Source: Cristatella mucedo | Taxonomy: Eukaryota; Bryozoa; Phylactolaemata; Cristatellidae | Assembly: GCA_009760855.2 (NCBI GenBank) | Contig: WPIO01000008.1 | Coordinates: 4,911,001 to 4,975,000, forward strand | DNA: 64,000 nt | Reading direction: 5' to 3' | Part shown: one piece after another, positions 1 to 31,585 of the stretch | Layout of the letters: each line of letters opens with the position of its first letter | How positions within the stretch are numbered: the stretch's first letter is position 1 | Notes under the pieces: generated by a model | Seen by the model: only the letters and a program-made list of their open reading frames with translations | The model's database searches: none | What the model was told of the DNA's origin: nothing | Made by a program: the position numbers and the translations under genes

Positions 1-712
1 AAGATCGCCGCCCGAAAGAACTGATACCTCCTTCATCGTGTCTGATCCTAATCGTGCCAGCAGATGCCGGGCTCTACTGCACTGGCCTGCCCCTGTCCTG
101 CAGGCGATCTGCTGCTAGCCCACTGATTACTGGCTCGTCCTCGGAGGCTACACCCTTCCACACAGCCGAAGCCTGCCGTGATGTCCAGTCGGCTGCCTGC
201 TGCCCCGAGGTGTGGCTCCACCATCCTCGATAAAAAAAAAGCCATCACGGTCGTTGATGGCCTTGGTCCATCTATGGTGCCCTCCTTCATCCGCCCCCAC
301 CGAACTTTCGGCTGCTGGCTGCTGCAATGTCCCCGGCCGTGCTTTTCAGGACCTGGCAGCAGCTGTTGTGCAGCTCAATCGCTCTCCTGACACATTTCCT
401 GACCTGCTGTAGCTTAGTGAGTGGGCCAAGGCCGATTGGCTCCAAGTCCTTCCCTTCCCCTAACACTAGCTCCCATGCTCATGTTGGCCTTGGAGCCGCT
501 GCTGCCACCTCCCTCAAAGGCCAACTAGATTACCTGATTCAGCAGCCTCACTTATATAGGTGCAGGAGTGCCTTGGCAGCCATCACCCCTGCTTGCAGCA
601 GGCATTAAAGGAATTGAGATTGTCGCTGCCAGACTCGAATACACGACTCTGCGACCTGGATCATCAAGTGGGAGCACCTTACCCTCAGGCTAAGATCCAG
701 GCGCATACCAGC

Positions 713-816
<104 letters not shown>

Positions 817-1140
817 TGTAGAAAGAAAGAGAGGCAGAGAGGGGGAAATACGCACTGTGCACAAGTGCACGTGCGTGCGCACGTGTGTGCCTCTGCCCAC
901 ATTCGTATTGCTGCGCAGCCGGAGAGTGTCATGGCATACTTTTCCCTTGATTTTCATGGCAAAAGAAAAGTGCTTCTGGCGTGCCCCCCCCATAGGTTGG
1001 CACCAACCCTTGTGTCAGCTTACTACCTGTCTCGACTGCCCCAAGTCAGGCCCCCCAGATTGTTCTTGTGGCCGAGGAGGTGTGTCGTGGGCTCTGCTCG
1101 CTGCTCGTGTTGGGGAAGCAGGCAGCGGCTCCTGGACTTG

Positions 1141-1141
<1 letters not shown>

Positions 1142-1221
<80 letters not shown>

Positions 1222-1226
1222 TCTCC
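1142..1226. repeat. (CT)n microsatellite
   Basis: About 40 CT units with one CA interruption near the end. It is the inverted partner of the (GA)n tract at 715-816. Confidence 0.97.
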
Positions 1227-2029
1227 TGGACCACAGGTATTAAAAACCGGGTTTAGGTAAGGGAATGGCCCGGAGCACCGAGGCACATTCTGTTGAGCCT
1301 ATGCACCCTGCTGCAGGCAGCCTCGACCAAGCAAAGGAGCTAAGTGCTGAAAGGGACTTGCCCAGACTTGCCCAGAAGCTGCCGTAACAGCTGAACTTAT
1401 GTCATAGCTGCTATAGCGTCTAGGAGAGACCAGTGGAGGGGTGGGATTTGCTGAATGCATTAAGGGTAGCTCACATAGAGCGGCTTTTGGCCGGTTTGTG
1501 TGACTCTGCGGCTCGGTTTGTGGAGGGTATCAACAGTGGCTGACTTGATTCCGGGCTCAGTTCGGCAGGAGGCAAAGGCAGCGGTCGGCGGCCTCTGCAT
1601 TCGCTGCTACCACTGGCAGTTGTAATACTTGCTTGTTGGTCTCTCTCCCCTCCCCCCCCCCCACTCACGGACGGCTATGACAGACGAATCGGGCAGCACC
1701 AGCAGCGGCCGTGCTTGTAGAGCATCCGACTTGTCCTTTCGGCAGGCTTTCTCCAAGCTTCCTTCGACAAGGGCTGGTAATTCCCCATGGATTGTGGTGG
1801 TGATAACTCCTCGAAGCTCGGGGAGATAACTGTTCACGAGACCCAAGCATCAAATGTTAGCTTCTTTGCAATTGTCCCCTGTCGTTGCCATGGAAAGCGA
1901 GCATCAGATCGTGAGCTGCCAAAGAGCAGCTCCCACGTGACTTGCCGCAAAGCTGCCACCACGTTGGCGACCCATCGCTAGCTAGCTGTGGTCAAGCCGT
2001 AGGCCGCACCCCGGTGAGGGAGAAAAACA

Positions 2030-2180
2030 ATATTAGCTTGTTTAACAGCCTCATTTGTGTAGCGTCAGAAGAGTTATCACCACCGCTTGCAGTTGGCAAT
2101 AAAGGATCGCCCGCTGCAGGATTCGAACCCGCGACCTCGGTCCTGAACAGCCAGCACCTCACTTCCTGCTGCGGCTGCGC
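2030..2180 (-). mobile_element. SINE-1 (tRNA-derived), degenerate copy
   Basis: Read on the minus strand it has a tRNA box B (GGGTTCGAATCC, 2120-2131), then the body seen at 4.9 kb and 28.1 kb: CGATCCTTTATTGCCA, a run around GGTGGTGATA, and GAGGCTGTTAAA near the end. The 5' head is diverged. Confidence 0.75.
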
Positions 2181-2857
2181 AATCACAGAGAAGGCCGGTT
2201 GCTGTCGATCCTGAACAGAGATCCAAAAGAGTGCTGAGTCGAGGCATCGTGTCGATGTGCCTTGTTTGTTCCGGCTTGCTTTTTTGTGTAGCCGGCTTTG
2301 CTAGGCCGCCGCCTCGTGACCGACGGCTGCTGCTGGCAACGTCGGTTGAGCCGCCAGCGTTTCTTCCGCAGAGGAAGTCTCTTCGGAGAGTGTCCTCTGG
2401 ACATGGCCATAGACGCCAAGGCGGACTTCGTAAGTTGCTTGCATGTCATGCACGCTTCTCTGTCCTGGGGGTGGCCTGGCTGATTACAGACGGGTCGTTG
2501 CACGCTGGCTGCACACTAGACTGCTGTACTGTTTGTCCTGTTTTGGTCGTCGGCTCGAAGCTCTCGATCGTCACGACATGGCAGCAGGCAGCTAGCTGTC
2601 TTGCAAGGCAGAGTGCGAGTCTGGTGGACAATGGCGTCGGCTAGCGCTGCCGCCAGCCGTCAGCCGTGGCAGCCTCTGTCTGCCGCTGCTGTCTGCATGT
2701 GCTTTCTGCCTTTGGTGTCTGCCTTTGCCGTCTGCCTTTGCTGCCTGCGCCGTGATATGTAATAAAGTGCGGGTGTAACATGTGCAAGGCTTGTGTCCTG
2801 TCTCCTCGCTTCTCTCGCCGTCCTCCTTTCTGTCACGTTCGCCTGTCTTCTGAAGCC

Positions 2858-2923
2858 GAGCATGTATGCCTCTGCGGCGTGCCGACCGGTGAGCATGTAT
2901 GCCTCTGCGGCGTGCCGACCGGT
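2858..2923. repeat. 33-bp tandem duplication (2 copies)
   Basis: The unit begins GAGCATGTATGCCTCTGCGG. Copies at 2858-2890 and 2891-2923 are identical, and a third begins (GAGCATG) before diverging. The unit length is a multiple of three, but no gene is recognised here. Confidence 0.95.
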
Positions 2924-4316
2924 GAGCATGGCGCCAGTGAGTGTGTCACATTTCTTTATGCTGTCTTCTATACCCTCGACGGCTCCTCGTCCGTCTTGCC
3001 TGCCGGTCGGTGGCGATTGGCGTTCGGTCTCCGACCAGCTGTGCACGCGCACCGTCGCTGCCCGTGATGGCTACCCCCTTGTTAAGGGTACTCGTGCCGT
3101 GCTGCTTTCACCACCTGTGCACAGGCCGCCGCGCATGCGTCCACACTTGCTGCAAGCAAGCGGGCCGGTGCAGGCAGGCATGCCCATCGCTACCGACGAG
3201 CTTGCGGCGTCTTGGGCGCAGCAGCTTCGATGATTGTGTGCTACAAGCAGGGCCGCTGCCCGGCAGTCGGCTTGCTAGGCCCAGCTCTGTCTGGAGCCGC
3301 AGGATGTCAGCCTGCGGGGTAGTGCGTGAGCCGTGCTGCTCAGCTCTGGGCAAACTGTCGGCAGCAAGGGGGCGTACTCTAGACACACGATGGCGACTGG
3401 CCGGCCGTCTTTCAGTCGTCGTTGCATTCGTGCTGCAGTCACGGCGCCTGCTACGTCAGTTGTGGGTGTCGAATTAACCTCTCCTGGCACCTGGAATGCA
3501 GTGCTGCCACGTCCATCTCAACCATCGTAGTGAGAGATCGGTCCGATAGTCCCACAGAAGATAGGCTTATCAGCTTTGGCTGGTGCCGATCGTGTGTTGA
3601 CGGTTTTCTGCCAGCCACCACTCTGCGATTGGCATTCAATCCTAGCTGACTGCTGCGAGGGGGTGGCTGTGGGCCATGATTGCTAACACTAGCCGGAGGG
3701 GCCGCTGACATGTACTGTCAGTCGCATTTTAGCACCCGCTGCATGCAGCTGCCACCGTTCGGTGGCTTGTCATAGCCCCATCGTTTGGCAATCGCCCGGA
3801 GCTCTGGCTGTGATGCCCAGCTTGCAAATGAGTGGGTCAGGCGAGTCCAGCTGTTTGTGACTTCTCTTCTCCTGCTGCATGCCTGGAAGTCAGCTGGTGT
3901 GTGTGGTGAGCTCTGGTTCCCCAGATGTCCCCTCATGTGAACTTGGGTTTATTGGGGTACTTATTCTGTTCTGTTGATTGCCTTGCGCTAGCCCTCAGCC
4001 TTCATCAGTCTTCATCAGTCTTCTCAGCAGGCTTGCTTGCTTGCTTCGTCGTACCTGCTAGTATCGGTGGGTCGGCAACCAAGCCATGGCACATGCCGAC
4101 CGACAGCTGTCAGCCAGAGGATCGCTTAATGCCCAGGCGACCGACGATCTCCCTCCCTCCCCATTGCTGCTGCTAGGCAGCATTGTGGCTTCTGCTGTTT
4201 CTGATGAATGGTGGAAGGTTGCTGCAAATCTGTTTCTGATTGGGAAGCCTGCTGTCTCATTATCTCCCTCCCAGCCGTCCACCGATAAAGCACTTCATTT
4301 GAACCTGCTTTCGAGG

Positions 4317-4344
4317 CCCCCCCCCCCCCCCCCCCCCCCCCCCC
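4317..4344. repeat. poly-C tract (28 nt)
   Basis: Uninterrupted run of 28 C. A slippage-prone homopolymer. Confidence 0.97.
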
Positions 4345-4894
4345 GTCAGTCCAAACGCTCTGTTCCAATCAGGTGGTGATAGCAATGCAGGTGTTAGAGC
4401 CAGTGCCACCGGCAGCTGGCTGCATTTTCTAGTGCTGCACCTCTGGCAACCGTCATGGCGATAGCTGCTGCTCCAGCCTCAGCACAGCCTGTACTTCCTT
4501 TGCTACCTTTGTGTTGACTGCTGGCTGAGCAGCTGCCGATGATTCGACCATTGCTAGCATGTCGCAGAGGGTTGGTTCTGTGGGAAAGCCGATGCAGGAA
4601 GTGAGCTGCAGTGCCTGCCCAAGAGGCAGCTGCCAACCTTATTTGTGCCCCCAGCTGCTGTAGTCGAGTCGTGCCGTGGGTCTGTCACGGATGCATGCCA
4701 GCCACAGCTCCTCAGTCACCGGCCGAGTCGTTTGGCACTGGAATTTATACCGGCCAAGCTTAACAAAGTTTGGAAATAAACTGATGACTCGGCCCAACTC
4801 CCCAATTCCCCCTCCTCCAGTCATCGTGTTCTACTCCTCTTCGGTTCACGTTTCGCACTAGTGTGACATCGGGTTTTGCATTGGTATCCTGCTA

Positions 4895-5072
4895 AAATAC
4901 TAGCTGATTTAACAGCCTCTTTTTGTATAGCGACAGAAGAGCCTTTCCGGCTATCACCACCGCTTGCAGTGGCGATAAAGGATAGCCCACCACAGGATTC
5001 GAACACACGACCTCGGGACCGAGGTCGTGAAGAGCAACCGCCTTACCTAGTGTGCCATTACGGCTCACCGTG
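4895..5072 (-). mobile_element. SINE-1 (tRNA-derived)
   Basis: On the minus strand it starts GAGCCGTAATGGCACACTAG and has box B GTGTTCGAATCC at 4997-5008. The body (TATCGCCACTGCAAGCGG, GAAAGGCTCTTCTGTCGCTA) matches the copy at 28035-28208 and ends GAGGCTGTTAAATCAGC. This is a pol III-type SINE layout, not a functional tRNA, because the 3' half of the tRNA is replaced. Confidence 0.85.
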
Positions 5073-6145
5073 CTACCGGTCTCCTAGCTACTTTGGCCAT
5101 CCCTGCTGCACCTGTGTGTGGTGCGCTCATGTGTTCGTGGAGCTCAGCTTCACCCTCACTGCTCACTGGAATCAGCCAACTCGTGAAAGGCTGGTGGCAA
5201 TCGCTGACCATTTAAACTGCAACTCGTCAGTCGCCAGAGGTCTGGGCAGGGGATCAGTGTGTGGGCCTCTTTTGTGCATGTGTTGCTATCGGCCTATACA
5301 GAAGACTTAGTTTAATTAATGGGTGAGTGCAGTTGGCCAGCAGGGGCCTCTGGCTATTAAATTGCACGAGTCCAGCTCTCGGTTTTGTCCAGGCTACGAA
5401 AATCCAGAGATCCGGAGATTTAGTCCCCGTTGTGAGTGCAAGTGACCTCTATCAGGCTTCGATCCAGATCCAGACGTCCACTGTTTCTGCCCAAGGCAGT
5501 GGTAGCTCTGCCTGACCCCATCCAATGGGCAGTGGGGACACCCCTGGGCATCTCACCGGCTGGTAGCCTCCCCAAAAGCCAATCAGGCGCCTGCCTCTCA
5601 CACTCCAATAAGGCTGCGTGCCAAGCTACTGGCAGGTGTCTTTCAACAGCACAGGCTCGAACCTGACATGGCAGCTGTCACCGAAAGGGAAGCAGGGGGC
5701 CACTTCTGCCGCATACCGTGCCGTGCTCCATTGCGGTATGCGGCAGCGAACATTCCTCGGACTCGGCCTTGAGGCCTATACGGAGCATCCCCTACTACTT
5801 AGTCTTAGGTTAGACTGTGGTGCTCTCTCAAGCACCGGCGCTGCCTGCGTGCCTCAGCCTGGACTGTGACCTGCGAGAGCACACGACGGCGCCACCTCCG
5901 GCTGTTGGCTTCACGACTTCACCTCAGCCGTGGTCAGAATCGCTGCGGGCCGTATTTTAGTCAGAGCGTGCAAGCGAGCTGGCATTGCAGATTCTTTCGT
6001 CGAGTAGGAGGTTGCATGTGCCCCGACCATTGGCATCAGCCTGGCCTGAAATGTTTAAAGCCGGCTGAGCCTTGACCTTCCTTGGAAGCTGGACTGCATG
6101 CCCAAGAAGACATGCCGCCAGCTGGGTTGAGCAACGTCATGGTAA

Positions 6146-6146
<1 letters not shown>

Positions 6147-6191
<45 letters not shown>
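6147..6191. repeat. (GT)n microsatellite
   Basis: About 22 GT units, followed by a CG-rich GTGCGTGCGCGCGC stretch. Confidence 0.95.
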
Positions 6192-6196
<5 letters not shown>

Positions 6197-6399
6197 CGCG
6201 CGCTTGTGCATCTGGCACGTTTGCGGTGTGTAAGAGTTTGGCTGGATACTTTTTCCATAGTTTAGTTTCACCCAGCAGTCTGCTGCGAGATTGTCGACCT
6301 GCTCAGCATTGGCAGTTGGTCTGAAAGTAGGAGACGAGAGAGAGTAGAGAGAGCACAACCCCATGCGTCAGCATCTTTTTGTCTCATTTTACCTCACAG

Positions 6400-26288
<19,889 letters not shown>

Positions 26289-26778
26289 GAGTTAGCCTTC
26301 ACCGGCAACCTGTGGCACGCACGGGGCTATAAGCCGTGCTTGACAGCATTCCTCTAGTCCGTGTACCTTGAGCCGACCACTCGCGAGTGCACACACTCAA
26401 GCGCATTTGATTTCATACACACGCACGTGCATGCACGCCTTCGTACTTGCTACAAAGGCATGCTCTCGGTAACATATCTCTCCAGCTTGCCGCATTCTCA
26501 GCGCTGCATTTGAGAGCGCACCCGCCGCATTGCATGCGGCGCTGAGCGAGCGAGCTTAGTGATTACCGCGCTAGGCAGACTCTAGCAATGAACTGAACTG
26601 ATCCGCGAGAAACCCCTGCTGTCGTGCTTTTGCTTAGTAAAATAAGTGGGGCTTATGTGTATTTTTTGAAATAGCGTCGGAGCCATTTCCATTGCCAGAA
26701 AGCTGGACTTGCCAGTATGGGTGCTATCCACTGGTGCTGCCTGTGCTGGCAGTACAGCGGCGCATGCGCGCTGAGCGC

Positions 26779-26808
26779 CACCTACCGGCGCTCAGCTGCC
26801 GGTAGGTG
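26779..26808. repeat. Overlapping, mutually exclusive hairpins
   Basis: CACCTACCGGC (26779-26789) pairs with GCCGGTAGGTG (26798-26808). The overlapping TGAGCGCC (26772-26779) can instead pair with GGCGCTCA (26787-26794). It lies about 490 bp after the 4.1 stop codon. Confidence 0.85.
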
Positions 26809-27254
26809 CAGGACAGAGCTCTCTGTCGCTTCGCCCGCGAGCATTTTCAGTTCGGGGCTTCAGCCGGCTCCGGCGGTTCATGATGTTGCATCGAATTTTT
26901 TCTCTACGTTACTTATGCTTAACTGACTGCACGGTTCAAGACTCATGTGTTCCTCGGTGTTGACATAAAACTTCCAAGTTGCTGTGCCTTCGATAATGCA
27001 GCTCTACTTGCGCGCAGGGTGGCGCGAGCGTGACTCTTGCTTCCGATTATTTCCTGTCGAAAAGCTAGTAGACGTAGCTTGCTACCCGTGTAGCTTGCTG
27101 ATCCCTGGATGTCCTTTCCTTACTAACTACTTCGGGCTTATGATTAGCAATAGTCAAATGAGCAGCCTGCTTTCGGCAAGTCGTAGATAACAAAAAATGA
27201 TGGGGGAGCCGGTAGTGATACCATGCATGTGTGTGGGATATACTTTGGACAGAC

Positions 27255-27281
27255 GTGCACTTGCATGAAATGCAAGTGCAC
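27255..27281. repeat. Perfect inverted repeat, 12-bp arms, 3-nt loop
   Basis: GTGCACTTGCAT, GAA, ATGCAAGTGCAC. No adjacent T-run or gene. Confidence 0.93.
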
Positions 27282-27354
27282 TTGTATGCACACGCCTGCG
27301 TACGGCTGCACGCCCAAGCCTGTGTGCAGAGTATATCCTTTTTTATAATCCATA

Positions 27355-27495
27355 ACTCATTTGTATAGCGTGCTAAGAGAACTGAATCTCTCTTCAGATG
27401 CTTCACCTGTGCAGCAGAGCGGCTCTTGCCAACGACCTCTGCCAGATCGTGGTCGGGGCCAGTGCCTTAACCGTCCTTCTTAACTCCACACTGGC
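27355..27495 (-). mobile_element. SINE-2, degenerate
   Basis: The 3' tail is at the low coordinate (TTTGTATAGCGTGCTAAGAG, AACTGAATCTCTC, GCTTCAC), followed by a diverged tRNA-like head. Another tail-only fragment lies at 27928-28013. Confidence 0.65.
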
Positions 27496-28034
27496 ACGGG
27501 TCTGTGTAGTTGTTAAGCAGGAGTTTCTGCGATGAGCTCAATGCCTGAGTAGCGAGAGGTGTGAGCGATGTACAGCAAGCCAGCAATTATGCAGTGATCG
27601 CTGGGTGGGGCGTGTGCCACCATAATATGCCGGCATCGCCGAGGGAGCAAGCAGCCATCTGGACTGGACTCGTGTCCTCCATTTGAATCGGGCCGCTAGT
27701 CGGCTGAGAGATCCTTCTATTAAGAAAGAACTGGCGCACGAACAGTGCGAGGCATAACATGCACAATACTTATGAAGTCAATAACACAATATCTGCTGGC
27801 GCCTGCCGCCCAGGGCACAACGAAAGCAAGCCGTCAGCGGTCAGTTGTCAGCGGTTAGGATCCTTCGATAGCCATAGAAGAACAGCTCCAAACAGCTAGG
27901 TCGCGAATTATATGTACCAAAAAGTAATGAATAATTTATTTGTATAGCTTAAAAGAGAAGTTAATCTCTAACCAGGCGTTACACAAATGCCGCAGGGGCT
28001 CGAGCCCACGTCAAAAGCGAGCAGCTTTTAAATA

Positions 28035-28208
28035 AATACAGGCTGATTTAACAGCCTCTTTTTGTATTGCGACAGAAGAGCCTTTACGGCTATCACCGCC
28101 GCTTGCAGTGGCGATAAAGGATCGCCCACCACAGGATTTGAACCCACGACCCCGGGGCCGAGGTCGTGAAAAGCAACCACCTTACCTAGTGACCCATTAC
28201 GGCTCACC
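28035..28208 (-). mobile_element. SINE-1 (tRNA-derived), best copy
   Basis: On the minus strand: GAGCCGTAATGGGTCACTAG, box B GGGTTCAAATCC at 28134-28145, the shared body, then the near-palindromic AGGCTGTTAAATCAGCCT before an A/T-rich end. Confidence 0.88.
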
Positions 28209-28262
28209 ACGCTTTTGACGTGGGCCAAACCGTTGTGCCAAATCGGTGACCTGTTACTCTTC

Positions 28263-28312
28263 ATTAGGGCTAACCAGGTCGGGCATACATGCCGGACCTG
28301 GTTAGCCCTAAT
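28263..28312. repeat. 50-bp near-perfect palindrome
   Basis: The arms, 28263-28286 and 28289-28312, are 24 nt each with one G-G mismatch (28281/28294) and two unpaired central bases. The left arm begins ATTAGGGCTAACCAGGTC. It lies just beyond the SINE-1 5' end. Confidence 0.97.
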
Positions 28313-28734
28313 CGAGCCCGTATCGTACTTCATGCCTACAAAGAAGTAGGCTCCCTCATTTTTTTAGGGCTGCCTGAGCATCTAAGTTACCTGCTGCTAA
28401 ATAGATTTTTCTAAGAAATCTCCCGCTGCCTGACTTAGCAGTGGAATAAATGAATCGTTCGTACCGGTTGGCTTGGGTGGATAACATTAGTCTATTTAAT
28501 CGCTGGTTAATGTCCCCCCCCCATTGGGAATTATTGGATTTAAACATTTAAAGCCGGCGATGGGCTTGGTCAAAGTTCAAGGTCAAACTGTGACTTCTTC
28601 AAAAGCGTTTCCAGAAGAAAAAAAGAAACTAGTTGACACGCTTTTCAGTATGTACATAGTCATTGTCTGAATGGTAAAACAACGCTGTAGCTCAGTCGCC
28701 AAACGTATAAATTTCCAAGTTTGTTGCTGGTTCA

Positions 28735-29485
28735 AGCATTAGTAATAATGACAAAGCGTTTAACACCACACTGAGAGAACTAACTCTTTCTATGTACTTG
28801 GCATATTTTGAAAAGGAAACATTTCCAATGACTTGGGATTGAATGCCCATTGTGATCAGGCGTCAGCACACAGAGGACATTCCCCCGAGGACTGACCAAA
28901 TGTTATGAGGAACCGGTGGGATTTTAGCTTCGCTTTAAACGTCGTCGAGACGGGGGATGTGGTGATTATCAGTAGGGAGAGAGTTCCAGGCTTCGGGAGC
29001 AGACGAACTAAAGATGCGCTCTCCAAAAGATTTGAGGTTGGCTACAGGTACATGACTAAATGACTCGAGTCACAAGAACGAGTGGTACAATGCGATGCCT
29101 GATTAAGAAGTATTTTGGATCGATAGGCCGGACCGAGAGACTAAATGGGATCAAAAAGCGTGCGACAGAATCCTGAAGTCTGTATGCTGCTTGTTGGGGT
29201 GACATTGGAGATAGGTGAGAAATTGTGTAATGTGCCAGCTATGGCGTTAACAACGTACAAGTATAGCTGTCGAGTTCTATAGCACCTGTAAGTGTCTTAT
29301 TGCATAAGCAAGAAGACCTGCAAGGAGAGTCACAAGATATCTAGACTTCCACAAGAAGTCGCATGGCGAGATGTCGCAAGTGCATGCACCAGTTGGGTTT
29401 GTCCTTGACTAAATAGGCCCAAATATCTACATTGACACTTAGCTAAAAGTAGGCGGACTTGACACTGAGGAGCTGGCTGATGTAA
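28735..29485 (-). mobile_element. LINE A, degenerate copy
   Basis: Low-coordinate 3' end AGTAATAATGACAAAGCG; then TTCCAGGCTTCGGGAGCAGA and similar sequence matching the minus-strand copy at 8.7-9.4 kb (the complement of the APKAWNSLP coding region). Confidence 0.75.
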
Positions 29486-29740
29486 TGTAATGTAATGTAT
29501 CTCCGTCAGTAACTCCACAAAGTCATAAAGACCATGTGGGTGTTACGCAGGAGAGTTTTGTATAGCGCACTCACAGCCTAAGCGGCTTTCGGTACGCATT
29601 CGGTAGCCAACAGACTTTGTCTCACGCAACAAAGAGAAAGTGGGAAGCATAGCAGAGTTAGGAGAGCAGTTGAGGTAGTGAGTAGCATAGAAGTAGCAGT
29701 TCAGGACCGCTGAAAAAGATGTGCCATAGTCGTATGTTGA
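29478..29740 (-). mobile_element. LINE B 3' end
   Basis: TGTAATGTAATGTAATGTAT followed by CTCCGTCAGTAACTCCACAA and the CECAIQNSPA-encoding segment in reverse. 5'-truncated after about 260 bp. Confidence 0.9.
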
Positions 29741-30531
29741 AAGTTAGAACCGTCCATCTAGATTTGTTAAAGAGGCTACATAATATATGGAGGCTGAGTA
29801 CATTTTGAAGTTGGGCTTTTCAATGTCTGAGTAGTACCAGGTTAGCACAAAACTAGTAAGTTTATCTTGTCGTCAGTCACTCGAAAAGTGATTTCGTCCC
29901 AACGCGAACGTCAGCAACACAGGGGAGTTTTGACATCCTGAGAACAGCCTTTTCGAATGATGCCTGGACAAGGCTTGAGGCTAATTATGTGCTGCACTGC
30001 CAGCCACCACACAGCAACGAGGGACAGCTGACGAAATCTTTGGGCTATTCCCAAAGGACCAACACGGTGCGCTGGCTATTCAGTCCTCCCGTTTGGCCCG
30101 CTACTGCTATTGCTACTGCTATCAGCAGTGTCCCCGCCCCGTCGAACCCAAGTATTATAGACGCAGTATATCAGGCCGCCCGCCCTACGACGCACATGCA
30201 CGCCCTCTGCTGGAGCTACTGCTTGGCGCTCTCTTCCTCATTACAACTTACTACGTTTAAATATGTAATTCTTAGCGGTATTTTGTCCTAAAAACAACCA
30301 ACCATCAATCATTTTAATTGTGAATGCCAGCAGTAGATCTGGCAACCTACCGGACTGGTCACTGGGAGCTTCAAGATAAGGGCACGATTTCCAGGCTTGG
30401 ACACTGAGGCAAAGCAAGAAACGGAGGTTGGGGAGTCCCTGTGGGTGCTATCCTAACATACAAGCTACAGAAACAATCCATTCGATTGCCTCAGGGATCG
30501 CTGGGTAAGGTGCACACCTCGGCCCGGTTAG

Positions 30532-30885
30532 GATACGGTTGCAACGCCGAAGGCTCGGCGGAGCGAGTGGCGTAGCCTACGGCCGAATGCGGTTCGATGT
30601 GTGCCTACGGGCAATAAGCAAGTCGCCACGAAACGAGTGCTCCTGGCGCTGACCTACTTACGGTTACTAGAGGGAGTCGTGAGTAAGCGGCCTGAATTAG
30701 ACATAGATACACAAATGGGGGATTTTACTGAGCTTTATTCGCAACCACGCAATGTCGCTGAGCGTCTAGCTCAGTTGTATCTCTACACTCCTCACACGCT
30801 CTCAACAGCAGCAGCAGCACTCTTGCGGGATAGTACGTCCCCGCACTTACGTTACCTACGTCTAATGGGGGAACGACCCAAATAG
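30532..30885 (+). CDS. Unrecognised open reading frame (118 codons)
   Basis: Open from just after an in-frame TAG at 30529 to TAG at 30883-30885. The translation includes TKRVLLALTYLRLLEGVVSK, FTELYSQPRNVAERLAQLYL and ALLRDSTSPHLRYLRLMGER. It looks protein-like, with Leu-rich amphipathic stretches and no low complexity. There is no ATG near the start and no family I recognise. Its 3' part recurs in degenerate form at about 30960-31060, without an open frame. It could be an exon, a transposon remnant or chance. Confidence 0.25.
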   Translation, partial: DTVATPKARRSEWRSLRPNAVRCVPTGNKQVATKRVLLALTYLRLLEGVVSKRPELDIDTQMGDFTELYSQPRNVAERLAQLYLYTPHTLSTAAAALLRDSTSPHLRYLRLMGERPK

Positions 30886-31458
30886 GACGGGGAGCCCGAA
30901 CCGGAGCCTATACCCTGACCGGAGAACTAGGGCTCCGCTTCCACCTTAATGGCAGGAATACCTCACACGCCACCTCAAGTACTCTTGCGGAGGAAACACG
31001 CCTTCGAACTTAGGCTACCTGTGTCTCCAGTGAGAAACGACCCAAATAGACGGAGGAGCCCGAACCAATGAAATATTTCACACGCCACACCTACTACTTC
31101 TAGTTTGCATCGGCAAATCCTTATGCCAAGACTACTTGCGAGCGCACACGCATACAAATACAAAAAAACACAAAATGCGAGCTCGGGCGCGATACGACCG
31201 TATTCGGTGGCGTCCACCAAATACTCCTAGCACTGACTCGTCCTGTCCTGTCAATCGCCGGCGAGCAGCCCGCCCTCCTCCCTCGCTTTCAGAGAAACGA
31301 ATCCGACGGTGTCGAAGCGAAGCCGAAGAGAGAGAGAGAGAGAGAGAGCAGGAGCCGAGCAAAAGACCAAGAGCGAGCGTCGCTCGACTCTTAAAAACCT
31401 AGCTGAGACAATGTGGCAAGAGAATAGTGGTAACGGGCCCGCCACCGTGGGCCATTTC

Positions 31459-31585
31459 GGTAATAATAATAATAATAATAGTGATAATAATTCACTTGAC
31501 TAAGCGCTCATTAGAGAACACAATATCTTTCTCGGCACTTTACATTTGCTGCAAAGGGAAACTCGATTGAGCGGTGAGGAATTAA
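31459..31585 (-). mobile_element. LINE A 3' tail
   Basis: GGTAATAATAATAATAATAATAG then ACTTTACATTTGCTGCAAAG. Short 5'-truncated copy. Confidence 0.85.

Noticed and set aside
1677-1773. ATG with acidic Ser-rich peptide MTDESGSTSSGRACR as N-terminus of protein 4.1
   Set aside because: The possible donor GTAATT leaves phase 1, whereas the next known exon starts in phase 0. No homology supports it.
4895-5072. A functional tRNA gene at the tRNA-like sequence (also at 28.1 and 45.0 kb)
   Set aside because: Only the box A/box B half is present. The acceptor stem cannot close, and the same head-plus-body recurs several times, so these are SINEs.
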